A stretch of DNA of 64,000 bases from Arcicella sp043769985 (GCA_043769985.1 JAYVIV010000253.1:11877-75876); one strand, 5' to 3'; shown: positions 35,733 to 44,895, counted from the first letter of the stretch. The notes: a model not told the origin generated them from the sequence alone. Numbers and translations are program-made.

Positions 35733-36785
35733 TTATAGCCCTAAAATCCGCTTATTCAATTCAATATCAGCACCACCACCAGCAAAATCATCAAATACTT
35801 TTGACGTTGCCTGAATGATATGAGATTCGATAAATGGTGCTCCTTCTTCCGCTCCTTGAACGGGGTCTTTTAAAGCACATTCCCATTCTAAAACCGCCCA
35901 ACCATCGAAACCATATTGCGTTAATTTAGAGAAAATTGAGGCAAAATCAACTTGACCATCGCCCAAAGAACGGAAACGCCCCGCACGATTTACCCACGAC
36001 TGATAACCACCATAAACTCCTTGTTTTCCAGTTGGATTAAACTCAGCATCTTTTACATGGAAAGCTCTAATTCTTTCGTGATAAAAATCTATATATTGCA
36101 GATAATCAAGGCATTGCAAAACAAAATGCGATGGATCGTATAATAAACAAGCCCGTGAATGATTGTTTACTTTCTCCAAAAACATCTCATACGTTTCGCC
36201 ATCGTGCAAGTCTTCGCCAGGGTGAATTTCGTAGCAAACATCGACGCCACATTCATCAAAATGATTCAAAATTGGCATCCAACGATTGGCTAATTCCGTG
36301 AAACCCATATCCACTAAACCTTGTGGACGTTGAGGCCAAGGATACATCGTGTGCCAAAGCAATGAACCCGAAAAAGTAGCGTGCGATTTCAAGCCAAGAT
36401 TCTGAGAAGCCTGTGCCGCCCACTTCAATTGTTGAACTGCCCATTCGGTACGAGCTTTTGGATTTCCTTTGACTGAATCAGGAGCAAAACCATCAAATCC
36501 AGCATCGTAAGCAGGATTTACGGCCACTAATTGTCCTTGCAAGTGCGTTGATAATTCCGTGATTTGTAGCCCTTTACCAGCTAATTTTCCTGTAAGTTCA
36601 TCACAGTAGGTTTTAGAAGTAGCTGCTTTTTCAAGGTCAATGGCACGTGGGTCCCAAGTTGGGATTTGAATACCTTTATATCCTAAACCAGCAACCCAAT
36701 CCGTAATGGAATCTAAGGTATTAAAAGGTTCTTTGTCATCTAAAAATTGGGCTAAAAATATAGCGGGACCTTTGATTGTTTTCAT
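35733..36785 (-). CDS. Sugar phosphate isomerase/epimerase family protein (xylose isomerase-like TIM barrel)
   Basis: This 350-residue AP_endonuc_2/xylose-isomerase-like TIM barrel is of the type that isomerises or epimerises keto-sugars and inosose using a divalent metal. Visible features: AGLGYKGIQIPTWDPRA near the N-terminus, VCYEIHPGEDLHDG (metal-ligand Glu and His), ACLLYDPSHFVLQCLDY (Asp/His), FHVKDAEF and GYDGWAVLEWE-like FDGWAVLEWECAL at the C-terminus. It is four bases downstream of the OLD-like ATPase gene and would normally pair with the Gfo/Idh/MocA gene at 38484. Together they suggest sugar or inositol catabolism. Confidence 0.87.
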   Translation of the reverse strand: MKTIKGPAIFLAQFLDDKEPFNTLDSITDWVAGLGYKGIQIPTWDPRAIDLEKAATSKTYCDELTGKLAGKGLQITELSTHLQGQLVAVNPAYDAGFDGFAPDSVKGNPKARTEWAVQQLKWAAQASQNLGLKSHATFSGSLLWHTMYPWPQRPQGLVDMGFTELANRWMPILNHFDECGVDVCYEIHPGEDLHDGETYEMFLEKVNNHSRACLLYDPSHFVLQCLDYLQYIDFYHERIRAFHVKDAEFNPTGKQGVYGGYQSWVNRAGRFRSLGDGQVDFASIFSKLTQYGFDGWAVLEWECALKDPVQGAEEGAPFIESHIIQATSKVFDDFAGGGADIELNKRILGL

Positions 36786-36789
36786 GTGT

Positions 36790-38403
36790 TTATTGTAAGA
36801 TTTTTTCTATTTGTGTCTTAAACCAAGCGGTACTGGATAATTCTTTTATTGTCAGATTAAATTGAGCAAGATATGAACGGTTAAATTGGTCTTTCATATC
36901 GAAAAATTTATAAAATCGTTCAAAGTCGTCACTCACGAAATCATCTACGATGCTCTTTGGAGACTCATCCTGAATAATATCTGTTTTAAACTCTTCGTAA
37001 GTCTTTCTTGCCGACTCCACTTTTGTTAAGATATATGGAAGCTTTTCTTTTTTCTGATTTAGAATGTTAGCTTGATAAACTAATTTGTCAAAATTTGGAG
37101 GATTTATTTCATTAATATTATCAGGATGATAGAGATAATTCTCAAAATCATAATACTTCAAAATTCTATGATTTGGAAATTTTTCTTGCATCCTCGCAAC
37201 TTCTTTATCTGAAATAAAGTCCCTATCTCGTAAAGTAAACTTTGTTTTATCATTTTTAGCATTCAAGAAAACGTCTCTCGAATCTTTTACACCAACAAAA
37301 AGCGTTTTTTCTAAACCCATTAAATTATAATATTCATCATTTTTATTTTCACAAAAAACGATTCTTTTATCACTAAATAACTGAGACAAAATGCTTTTTG
37401 GAATGGCAATATCATAAACATCAAGTACCTCTTTTGACTGGGGCGTAATGATCTGAGGAATATCAAAATTTAATGAATCAAAGTCTAAAATAACAGCATC
37501 ATCTGTTTTACGGGCATAATCAATGAATCCCAAAGCATGAGAAGCTGTCCATAATTGTGAAGAATCAGGAATCCATTTTTCAACAATTTCTTTTAATAAA
37601 GTTTCCTGCAAAGCCGTATTCAAATGACAATCCATTTCGTCAATATAAATGATGGCGTCTTCGTATTGTTTTTTACGGACGATAAAATTTAACAAAAGAA
37701 CGATAACTTGTTTTTCTCCGTGACTTAATAAATCGTAGTTAATTTTAAATTCTCCTTTTTTGAAAATAAGTTTCGCAGCAACTTCTGGGGTAGAACTGGC
37801 AAACTCTACAATCTGAATAGCAAGTTTATCGTTTCCAAAAATTCGAGAAAGAGATTGGTTCAGAGGGTCAATAAAACTGTGGAAAATTTGTAATGTATCC
37901 GCTTTTCTGCCACTAAAAACTGGCTCACGCATAGCATCATCAATTTGCTTGATATAAGCATAAACGTCATTTACAAAACGAATGTCATTATCAATGAACT
38001 TTTCTGGGCGGTCTGTATCTTGTTCTATTTCATAAGGATTGCCTTTGTTCCCTAATGTTGGAACAATACGGATGCTACTTCTACCAAAAAAACGTAGAGT
38101 TTCCAAGTTTTCAGCAACAATTTGAAAACCTATAATACTTATAATACTATGAATATTACCATTAGTCGTATCAATAGAAAATTCCGACATAGTATTCCCT
38201 TTCTGATAATATTCAACCACCTCAATATTAGGTGCAGGTTTAGTTTTTTGAGTTTGAAAGTAACTAAAAACATCAAACAATGATGATTTTCCAGATCCAT
38301 TTGCCCCAATTAACAACACTAATTTGCTATGTTCAGGAATGCCATCAATGGATAAATCCGTAAATCGTTTAAAATTTTTAAGTTGTATGCTTTTGATTTT
38401 CAT
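36790..38403 (-). CDS. OLD-like AAA ATPase with DUF4435/TOPRIM-like C-terminal domain
   Basis: This 537-residue protein has an SMC-type ATPase domain: Walker A GANGSGKS (33-40), signature LLSHGEKQV, Walker B AIIYIDEMDCH, and a switch His in WTASHALGF. The C-terminal part from about residue 345 resembles DUF4435/TOPRIM nuclease-like domains: RIVFCENKND with E352, then FTLRDRDF with D393 and D395, and KYYDFENYLYHP. This arrangement is that of OLD-family phage-exclusion nucleases. It lies between two sugar-metabolism genes, four bases ahead of the TIM-barrel gene. I infer single-gene antiphage or DNA-transaction activity; nuclease function is not shown. Confidence 0.8.
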   Translation of the reverse strand: MKIKSIQLKNFKRFTDLSIDGIPEHSKLVLLIGANGSGKSSLFDVFSYFQTQKTKPAPNIEVVEYYQKGNTMSEFSIDTTNGNIHSIISIIGFQIVAENLETLRFFGRSSIRIVPTLGNKGNPYEIEQDTDRPEKFIDNDIRFVNDVYAYIKQIDDAMREPVFSGRKADTLQIFHSFIDPLNQSLSRIFGNDKLAIQIVEFASSTPEVAAKLIFKKGEFKINYDLLSHGEKQVIVLLLNFIVRKKQYEDAIIYIDEMDCHLNTALQETLLKEIVEKWIPDSSQLWTASHALGFIDYARKTDDAVILDFDSLNFDIPQIITPQSKEVLDVYDIAIPKSILSQLFSDKRIVFCENKNDEYYNLMGLEKTLFVGVKDSRDVFLNAKNDKTKFTLRDRDFISDKEVARMQEKFPNHRILKYYDFENYLYHPDNINEINPPNFDKLVYQANILNQKKEKLPYILTKVESARKTYEEFKTDIIQDESPKSIVDDFVSDDFERFYKFFDMKDQFNRSYLAQFNLTIKELSSTAWFKTQIEKILQ

Positions 38404-38420
38404 TGGTCTCTATAAAAATT

Positions 38421-38457
38421 GAATGACAAACAAATATAATCAATCCGTTTGTCATTC
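38421..38457. terminator. Hairpin upstream of the OLD-like gene
   Basis: GAATGACAAAC pairs perfectly with GTTTGTCATTC around a 15-base AT loop. It lies between the Gfo/Idh/MocA stop and the OLD-like start. No clear T-run follows, so it may be a weak terminator or an operator. Confidence 0.5.
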
Positions 38458-38483
38458 ATGGTAACATTAAGGAATTCTAAAAT

Positions 38484-39629
38484 CTAAACCTTAACCCAGC
38501 CCTGACTTCTATGACTTTCCAAAATCCTTTCACAAATCAATAATTCACGGTATCCATCCGCAAAAGTTGGGAATGGAGCGTTTTCTGGCATTTTTCCTTC
38601 TGCTACCGCTGCATAAACTTCTTTGAATAATTGCTTTGAAGTATCTGGAAAACCTTCGTTGTGTCCGCCTGGGAATGACATCAATGCACTCGCTTCTGGG
38701 TATGCCAACGAAGGGTCACGCATTAATGATTGATTGTAGCCATCACGGTTTCCAATCCAAATTTCGTTAGGTGCTTCTGAGTTGAAAGCAAAGGTTTTAT
38801 TTGAACCCGAAATCTCTAATTTTAACTGATTTTTACGTCCAGCAGAAACCTGTGAAACCGTTACTAAACCTTTATTTCCATTATCGAAACGCAATAAAAC
38901 GTTAGCGGTATCTTCCGTATTGATAGGCACATCAGCATAATCTTCTGGACCAAATACTTCTCCAGAATAGGTTGCAATGGGCTTCAAAGGCTTTTTACGA
39001 GTCTTGTGAATAGTGTTGAAATCAGCCATTACTTCCACTGTTTTCAAACCTGTGATGTATTCGATAACGTCCATTAAGTGCGAGCCAATATCCGCAATGG
39101 CACGAGAATCTCCTGATTTATCTGGTTCTAAACGCCAGTTGTAATCGGTGTTGTAAAAAAGCCAATCTTGCAAATATGAGCCAATAATTGAGTAAACATC
39201 CCCCAAATCACCTTTCTCACGCATGGTTTTCATCTGACGAACCAATGGGTAATATCTTAGGTTGAAGTGAACCGCATTGACTAAACCCGTTTCTTTGGCA
39301 ATCTGTACTAATTCCTCGGCTTCGTGCAAATCTTTTGCCAATGGTTTTTCGCAAACAACGTGCTTTCCAGCCAATAGAGCTGCCTTTGACTGTGAATAAT
39401 GCAGGAAGTTGGGCGTACAAATATGCACACAAACGATGTCTTCCATCGCCAATAATTGCTCAAACGTACACGCACGTTCGATGCCCAATTGAGCGGCTTT
39501 GGCGGTTGCTAATTCAAGCGTTACTTCGCAAAGGGCAGTTACCTCAATATTTGGAAGACGACGAAGTGCCTCAATATGGGCAGGTCCAATAAATCCTGTG
39601 CCAACGACACCTACTTTAATTTTTTGCAT
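38484..39629 (-). CDS. Gfo/Idh/MocA family oxidoreductase
   Basis: This 381-residue NAD(P)-dependent dehydrogenase family member is cytoplasmic. The Rossmann start is KVGVVGTGFIGPAHIEALRR, VCVHICTPNFLHYSQ covers the second half of the fold, and HVVCEKPLAKD is the EKP motif with the catalytic-region Lys. The C-terminal domain has AIADIGSHLMDVIEYITG, with the DIGSH Asp and His. SFPGGHNEGFPDTSKQLFKEV is typical of the group acting with xylose-isomerase-like partners. That partner lies downstream at 35733, with an OLD-like ATPase gene between. Upstream DNA carries direct repeats that could be operators. Confidence 0.88.
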   Translation of the reverse strand: MQKIKVGVVGTGFIGPAHIEALRRLPNIEVTALCEVTLELATAKAAQLGIERACTFEQLLAMEDIVCVHICTPNFLHYSQSKAALLAGKHVVCEKPLAKDLHEAEELVQIAKETGLVNAVHFNLRYYPLVRQMKTMREKGDLGDVYSIIGSYLQDWLFYNTDYNWRLEPDKSGDSRAIADIGSHLMDVIEYITGLKTVEVMADFNTIHKTRKKPLKPIATYSGEVFGPEDYADVPINTEDTANVLLRFDNGNKGLVTVSQVSAGRKNQLKLEISGSNKTFAFNSEAPNEIWIGNRDGYNQSLMRDPSLAYPEASALMSFPGGHNEGFPDTSKQLFKEVYAAVAEGKMPENAPFPTFADGYRELLICERILESHRSQGWVKV

Positions 39630-39690
39630 TTTGAATTGATTTGTTATTTTGGGGGTAAGATTGTTTGGTTAATTTTCAAAAATTTGATTT

Positions 39691-39821
39691 ATCTGGAAAT
39701 ATCTGGAAATTATTGAATTAGTTTGTTAATTTTTAACTATTTGATTATTAGATAGTTGCAAATTTATTAATCAAGACTTTCTAAACTTTATATTTGGAAA
39801 TATCTGGAAATTTTCCAAATA
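39691..39821. promoter_or_regulatory. Repeated ATCTGGAAAT motifs upstream of the oxidoreductase
   Basis: ATCTGGAAAT occurs twice back to back at 39691-39710, and again within the palindrome-like TATTTGGAAA ... TTTTCCAAATA at 39791-39821. The spacing and position before the oxidoreductase start (39629, leftward) suit a regulator site. The second block could equally belong to the end of the HNH gene. No regulator is identified. Confidence 0.4.
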
Positions 39822-39840
39822 TTTTATTGTTTTTGAGATA

Positions 39841-40596
39841 TTAAACAGCTACTCCAAATTTTAATAATTCTTTCTGAAAATTATCCCTCAGCATTGCGTA
39901 ATAAGGCTTTTGGGGATGTACTAAACCTACAATACTGGCAAGAATTGTTTGACCATTGGGTGATGAAATTTGATTTTCATTAAAAAGCTTCAAGCACGTA
40001 ATCAGCGAATCAATGGCTTGATAATAAGTTCTCCTATCTTCCTCAAAAGATTCTTGGTCAATAGCAGTTCGTTTGATGGTTTCCTTGCCTTTGGGTGTTT
40101 TGGAAGTGATAATTTCCTTTTTAAACAAAAGATGTTCTTGCGGATTATCTATCGAAGGATTGATAATTAAATGCAGTTCTTTTGTAATATCGTGCGTATG
40201 ATTTAAGGCTCTTTCAATGGAGTTTTCGATAGGAAAGAAGTTTTTCTTGAAAGTCTGATTACATTTCTGACAAGCTAAAAATAGATTATCCCAATCGTAT
40301 GCTAACCAGTAATATCCCACCTCACTCAATTTGTCTTTTTCCTCCTGCATCCATCCGCCTTTGGGTCTGAAATGCTCTACGTCTCCGTGTTGGGCATGAA
40401 GACTTGATTCGCAAAAACAGCATTTATTGTGTTGAATTTTAATCAAAGCATTTTTGACGGTTTTACCTCCATATACTGCCGAATCAAATTTAAACTTTCG
40501 TACTCCATTTTCAAATGCAAGTTTCAGATTATCAGTCAATTCCAAGCCTTTTTCTGTCAAAATTGTAGGTGAATTACCTTTGGTTATTGCTATCAT
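39841..40596 (-). CDS. HNH endonuclease, PtuB-like (Septu-type defence)
   Basis: This 251-residue HNH nuclease has zinc-binding C59-x2-C62 (CCFCE), GDVEHFRPKGG with the catalytic H75, DNLFLACQKCN with N104 and C109-x2-C112, then KKNFFP. This layout (CxxCE, DxEHxRPK, NL..ACxxCN) matches PtuB-type proteins, the effector of Septu antiphage systems, which also occur with some retrons. Its start overlaps the stop of the ATPase gene by four bases, the expected ptuA-ptuB order. No reverse transcriptase is nearby, so a stand-alone Septu is more likely than a retron. Function by family similarity only. Confidence 0.78.
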   Translation of the reverse strand: MIAITKGNSPTILTEKGLELTDNLKLAFENGVRKFKFDSAVYGGKTVKNALIKIQHNKCCFCESSLHAQHGDVEHFRPKGGWMQEEKDKLSEVGYYWLAYDWDNLFLACQKCNQTFKKNFFPIENSIERALNHTHDITKELHLIINPSIDNPQEHLLFKKEIITSKTPKGKETIKRTAIDQESFEEDRRTYYQAIDSLITCLKLFNENQISSPNGQTILASIVGLVHPQKPYYAMLRDNFQKELLKFGVAV

Positions 40597-41867
40597 TTCT
40601 TCAAATTGCTTGCGGCTTGTCTAATAATTTCCATTGCTTTAATCATGTCGGGGCTTTCGGCACTTGGCAATGATGAAACTTCCTTTTCGAGTTTGGCTAA
40701 TTCCTTTTTCTCAACAGTAGTCAATTTTTCTTTTCGTAATAGTATTTTTCTACGAGCCAAATCTTTGCTGACATCAGTATTTCGTGTACTAATTTCAAAT
40801 AAATCACTGGAAAGAATTTGGTCAATTCGCCAATTTTTGACAGAAATGGGGTCGTTTTCTACAACCACTTGATTGCCTTTTCTTTTCAAAACAATCACAT
40901 TCGCATCCGTAGCCGACTGTACGATAAGCGGACTGTGGGCAGTAACAATAAACTGGGTTTTGGGGAATTTTTCAGTCAGATAATGAATAATTTTTTGTTG
41001 CCATTGTGGGTGCATATGTAGGTCAATTTCATCCACGAACACTACGGCGGGTTGTTCCAAAGGATTTTTACTTCGTGGAGCTGTCAAAAACATTTTCACC
41101 GCCAAGTCCACCATCCAAGCCGTGATGGTACGATAGCCCAAACTCATATCACTGAATTTTACCCAACCATACGGCGTTAGAAACTCTAAGCGAGTGCTTC
41201 TTCCTTGCGTAGAAATTCGTAAATCATCCACCTCGGGCAAGATACTCAAAAGCATTTGTTTTAAAATTAACAATTCAGATTCAGATTTTGCATTTTTCTT
41301 AGTTTTGGCAAAATGGTCAGCATCCAAAAAATACCTTTCAACGTCAATTAACTTAGCATCTTCTTCAATGAGATTACCTTTGTCTTTTATATTTTCTTCA
41401 AAAAAAGGAGTTCCTTTATCGCCTATACGGTTGGCACTATATCCAAAAAAATTAATGTTTTGTTCAAAAAGTATATCCAAAACATTTTCTGCTTCAAGTT
41501 CCAAATCCATTAACTTTTGTTTCAAATGGTCGAACTTGTAAGAAGAATCGTTTTTATTAGGAAATATCAAATATTCTGAACGATGTTTTTCGGTACTTTC
41601 ATAATTTAAAATAATACTCGATGAATCGGTTACACTCAATAACTCAATAAAGGATTTTTCATTATTTCTGTAAACTCTTTGACTCGCCATCAAAATACTT
41701 TTCAAAATCGTAGTTTTCCCCGTCCCATTATCTCCCAATAAAACAGTCCAACGGTGTAATCGGTTGTTTTCATCGGTAAATTTCAAGATTTGTTTTTCCT
41801 TAAAACATTTCACTTGCTCAATTTCGAGCGAGGCAATGTAAGGGAATTTTGTTAATTTGAGGAACAT
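40593..41867 (-). CDS. AAA ATPase, PtuA-like (Septu-type defence)
   Basis: This 424-residue SMC-like ATPase is the first gene of a two-gene operon. Walker A is GDNGTGKT (45-52), the ABC-signature-like stretch SDMSLGYRT is about residue 235, and Walker B is AVVFVDEIDLHMHP. The switch His is in FIVTAHSPLIVQSA. The C-terminal ~90 residues are charged and probably helical (RRKILLRKEKLTTVEKKELAKL is one continuous Lys/Glu-rich helix). With the overlapping HNH gene it forms a Septu-like pair in which the ATPase would sense infection and license the nuclease. Specific subtype not determined. Confidence 0.78.
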   Translation of the reverse strand: MFLKLTKFPYIASLEIEQVKCFKEKQILKFTDENNRLHRWTVLLGDNGTGKTTILKSILMASQRVYRNNEKSFIELLSVTDSSSIILNYESTEKHRSEYLIFPNKNDSSYKFDHLKQKLMDLELEAENVLDILFEQNINFFGYSANRIGDKGTPFFEENIKDKGNLIEEDAKLIDVERYFLDADHFAKTKKNAKSESELLILKQMLLSILPEVDDLRISTQGRSTRLEFLTPYGWVKFSDMSLGYRTITAWMVDLAVKMFLTAPRSKNPLEQPAVVFVDEIDLHMHPQWQQKIIHYLTEKFPKTQFIVTAHSPLIVQSATDANVIVLKRKGNQVVVENDPISVKNWRIDQILSSDLFEISTRNTDVSKDLARRKILLRKEKLTTVEKKELAKLEKEVSSLPSAESPDMIKAMEIIRQAASNLKK

Positions 41868-41935
41868 ATTTTCTCTTTTTAATCAGTATTACTTTTCAAT
41901 TACAAAAATACGGTTTTTATCTAAAAAAACTACTC

Positions 41936-42958
41936 TCATTTCCCTCCCCCAACAATCGTCCGAATATCCACATGATGCTTGAAAGTATCTTTAAAATTAT
42001 CAGCATCCCAAGCAATATTTTCTAAGATGATAAGGCTCGTTTTGGTTGCTGGATAATAGAAATTCATAGAAGCAAAACCCGTTGCATAGCCACTATGACC
42101 AATTTCTAAGGTTTTTCCCTTATGGTCAATTTGTAAACCATAACCATAATCGACCTCTCCAAAAATAAAATGATTTCTATGGGAAGAGGCAGTCGTCATC
42201 ATATCGTAGTTTTTCTTGCTCAATAATTTCCCTCCGTGCAGATTTTTGTTCCATAAAAGTAAATCTCCAGCCGTGGAAATCATGCCTCCTGATGGTATTC
42301 CGAGGTCTTTAAACAAGTTTTCAACTACCTTTATTTTACCCGTAGAATCTTCTGTATAACTTTTCACCAACGATTTATGCTGATTCAATTTTGGACTCAT
42401 CGAATGTTTCATCTTACAAATTTTGAATATTTCATTCGTAAGCGTAGCGTAAGATTTCTTGGTAACATTCTCCGCAATTTTAGCCAATAATTCATAGCCA
42501 ATATTGGAATAAGAGAAATCAGCTGAAGGCTTAAATTTCAAGGGTTTATCCCAATCCATAACGCCCGAAGTATGATTTAATAATTGATGAACCGTAATAG
42601 AATCTAACCAAGTTTGAGGCATATTTGGCAGATACTTTTTCACAGGAACATGAAGGTCAATACGCCCTTTATCAACTTCTCGAAGTACCACAACTGCCGT
42701 CATTTGTTTGCTGATTGAACCTATAACAAATTGATTATCAATGACTAATGGGGTTTTGTTCTCCAAATTAGAAAAACCTTTTACTTTTGAATAAGTGATT
42801 TTATCCTTTTCAGAAACTAAGATAATTCCATTGAAAAAACGCTTAGTAGTTACCTTAATTAAGGAGTCAATTCTTGAGGCAAATTTTGCTTGGGAGAATG
42901 CTTTTTGGTTGAAAAGAAGAATTAGAAATAATAGTGGGATATAGGTTTTTTTGAGCAT
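41936..42958 (-). CDS. Serine hydrolase of the beta-lactamase/class C PBP family, secreted
   Basis: This 340-residue periplasmic enzyme has a signal peptide (LLFLILLFNQKAFSQ). The catalytic SxxK is S81-I-S-K84 in VIGSISKQMTAV, the second motif is Y150-S-N152 in FSYSNIGYELLAKI, and the third appears as LEIGHSGYATG (HSG in place of KTG), as usual for the Beta-lactamase (PF00144) family of esterases, D-amino acid peptidases and class C beta-lactamases. IKVTTKRFFNGIILVSEKD-type N-terminus is normal for Bacteroidota members. Real beta-lactam hydrolysis is not implied. It stands alone. Confidence 0.87.
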   Translation of the reverse strand: MLKKTYIPLLFLILLFNQKAFSQAKFASRIDSLIKVTTKRFFNGIILVSEKDKITYSKVKGFSNLENKTPLVIDNQFVIGSISKQMTAVVVLREVDKGRIDLHVPVKKYLPNMPQTWLDSITVHQLLNHTSGVMDWDKPLKFKPSADFSYSNIGYELLAKIAENVTKKSYATLTNEIFKICKMKHSMSPKLNQHKSLVKSYTEDSTGKIKVVENLFKDLGIPSGGMISTAGDLLLWNKNLHGGKLLSKKNYDMMTTASSHRNHFIFGEVDYGYGLQIDHKGKTLEIGHSGYATGFASMNFYYPATKTSLIILENIAWDADNFKDTFKHHVDIRTIVGGGK

Positions 42959-43039
42959 TGGGTTTAAGATTGATTGTCTTGGTTTTTAGTCACTCATCAA
43001 AGGCAAGCGACTGAAAATCTCACTGAAATAATATTCATT

Positions 43040-43645
43040 CTACTTAACCATAATCCCCTTTTTAATCTCCACCCTATCGGGTAAAATCATGGCGGAAGGG
43101 TATAAATCTTTAATATCTGAATAATATCTTTCGGCATCCATTCTATTCAAGAAATCACCAATTTTCACTTTATAAATTGGTTGCTGATAACTCAAATAAG
43201 GGAAAATTTCTGGGTATTTTTGATACGTATAAATCTTGGCATCGTCAGCGGCTTTACGGTCGTTTCCCACGTAGATTTGAATACGAAATCCATTGGTAAA
43301 TTTCACACTTTTATTCCGCATCGCAATCGTATCAAGAATAGCATCCAACTTCTTATTCACATGAAGCGGAGCATCTGAATTAGCAGGTTTTGAAGGCTGA
43401 ATTGTCTGTGAATCATAGGATTGCGTATTTGATTCATTAGCTAATTTAAACTTCGGACGATAGATTGACAGGTCTTCTTCGTAAACCTTTTCGTTCTTTT
43501 TTGAGGGAGATTGCGAGGTAGTCGAACCACCCGAAGTAGTCGTTGTATTCGAACCATTTCCATCGCCTTTTATGACAGTTGTTGAGACACAAGCACTGGC
43601 AAAAAGCCATAAAATCAGTAAAATGAAAGGATTATATTTTTTCAT
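43040..43645 (-). CDS. SPOR domain lipoprotein
   Basis: This 201-residue envelope protein has a lipobox ASAC at the end of the N-terminal hydrophobic segment (LLILWLFASACVST). It has a low-complexity Ser/Thr/Gly linker and a C-terminal SPOR domain from about residue 118 (GFRIQIYVGNDRKAAD, then YKVKIGDFLNRMDAERYYSDI). SPOR domains bind denuded peptidoglycan glycan strands at division sites, so a role at the septum or cell wall is likely. It is divergent from murB, and the intergenic region holds a promoter for murB. Confidence 0.85.
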   Translation of the reverse strand: MKKYNPFILLILWLFASACVSTTVIKGDGNGSNTTTTSGGSTTSQSPSKKNEKVYEEDLSIYRPKFKLANESNTQSYDSQTIQPSKPANSDAPLHVNKKLDAILDTIAMRNKSVKFTNGFRIQIYVGNDRKAADDAKIYTYQKYPEIFPYLSYQQPIYKVKIGDFLNRMDAERYYSDIKDLYPSAMILPDRVEIKKGIMVK

Positions 43646-43761
43646 AACATATATTTAGTTATTGGTTATCAGTTAATGGTTATTGGCTTCATTTGACTTA
43701 CAAGTAACAATTTACCAATAACTAATAACTATTCATCAAAGATACAATTTTTGTTAAATAC

Positions 43762-43791
43762 TTGAAATACCCTTTGCTAATTGTAACTTTG
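43762..43791 (+). promoter_or_regulatory. Bacteroidota-type promoter for murB
   Basis: TTG at 43762-43764, a 19-base gap and TAACTTTG at 43784-43791 match the TTTG / TAnnTTTG promoter of Bacteroidota sigma factors. It lies 87 bases before the murB ATG at 43879. An inverted repeat (TTGTGATTT/AAATCACAA) lies in the leader between them. Confidence 0.5.
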
Positions 43792-43878
43792 CAATTATGA
43801 ATTTAGTGATTTTTGAGTTGTGATTTAGTGATTATTTTCGTCCAAAAATCACAATTCACTAATTCACAAATAAAAAAT

Positions 43879-44895
43879 ATGACCATAAAACAAAACGTTT
43901 CCCTAAAACCCTATAATACATTCGGATTAGAAGCTACGGCTCGTTTTTTCGTAGAAATTAATTCCGTAGAAGAACTTAGAACTATTCTTCAAAATCCTGA
44001 TTATCAGTCGATTGATAAACTATTTTTGGGTGGAGGAAGTAATATTTTATTGACAAAAAACTACGATGGATTAGTCATAAAAATTAATCTGAAAGGTATT
44101 CATAAAGTTTTTGAAGATGATGTTCACACACACATACAAGCGGGTGCAGGCGAAGTTTGGCACGATTTAGTGATGTATTGTGTTGAAAATCAATTCGCTG
44201 GCATGGAAAACCTTTCGCTCATTCCAGGAACGGTTGGAGCGGCACCCATGCAAAATATTGGGGCGTATGGCGTTGAAATAAAAGATATCTTTGAGGAATT
44301 ACAGGCGTTAAATCTGGAAACCTTTGAAATTGAGACTTTCAAATTATCAGATTGTCATTTTGGCTATCGTGAAAGCGTTTTCAAGCATCAATTTAAAGGA
44401 AAATATGTTATCACTTCGGTAACTTTCAAATTAAATAAAGTACCCGTTTATAAAGTTGCTTATGGCGATATTCAGAAAACGTTGGAAGAAATGAACGTTA
44501 AATCATTAACTATCAAAGCCGTGAGTGATGCCGTTATCAGTATCAGAAAAAGCAAATTGCCCAACCCAGCCGAAATTGGAAATTCAGGAAGTTTCTTCAA
44601 AAATCCAGAGATTCCGAAGGTGCAATACGAGAATTTGAAAGCACAATTTGACAATATTCCAAGTTATCCAATTAATGAAACAATCGTCAAAGTTCCCGCA
44701 GGTTGGCTCATCGAACAGGCAGGTTGGAAAGGATTTAGAGACGGACAAATAGGCGTTCACGCTCGCCAAGCCTTGGTTTTAGTCAATTATGGCGGAGGAA
44801 CTGGCGAACAAATCAAGGAATTATCAGCAAAAGTACAGGCTTCTGTGTTGGAGAAATTTGGTATTTTATTGAGTACGGAGGTTAATTTTATTTAA
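43879..44895 (+). CDS. murB: UDP-N-acetylmuramate dehydrogenase
   Basis: MurB, 338 residues from the ATG at 43879 (MTIKQNVSLKPYNTFGL). It reduces enolpyruvyl-UDP-GlcNAc to UDP-MurNAc with NADPH and FAD, in the cytoplasm. The extended frame from 43813 is not supported. FAD contacts are visible in LFLGGGSNILLTKN and SLIPGTVGAAPMQNIGAYGVEIKD. The Ser that protonates the product is in NSGSFFKNP, and the essential C-terminal Glu is in LSTEVNFI. It heads an envelope operon that now includes an ATPase/partner module and then kdsA. Confidence 0.96.
   Translation: MTIKQNVSLKPYNTFGLEATARFFVEINSVEELRTILQNPDYQSIDKLFLGGGSNILLTKNYDGLVIKINLKGIHKVFEDDVHTHIQAGAGEVWHDLVMYCVENQFAGMENLSLIPGTVGAAPMQNIGAYGVEIKDIFEELQALNLETFEIETFKLSDCHFGYRESVFKHQFKGKYVITSVTFKLNKVPVYKVAYGDIQKTLEEMNVKSLTIKAVSDAVISIRKSKLPNPAEIGNSGSFFKNPEIPKVQYENLKAQFDNIPSYPINETIVKVPAGWLIEQAGWKGFRDGQIGVHARQALVLVNYGGGTGEQIKELSAKVQASVLEKFGILLSTEVNFI

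Noticed and set aside
39841..41867. Retron of the type that uses PtuAB effectors
   Set aside because: No reverse transcriptase gene or retron-like structured RNA was seen in the neighbourhood.
43813..43878. Upstream start for murB
   Set aside because: The added residues are encoded by an intergenic hairpin and have no family counterpart; the ATG at 43879 gives the normal MurB start.
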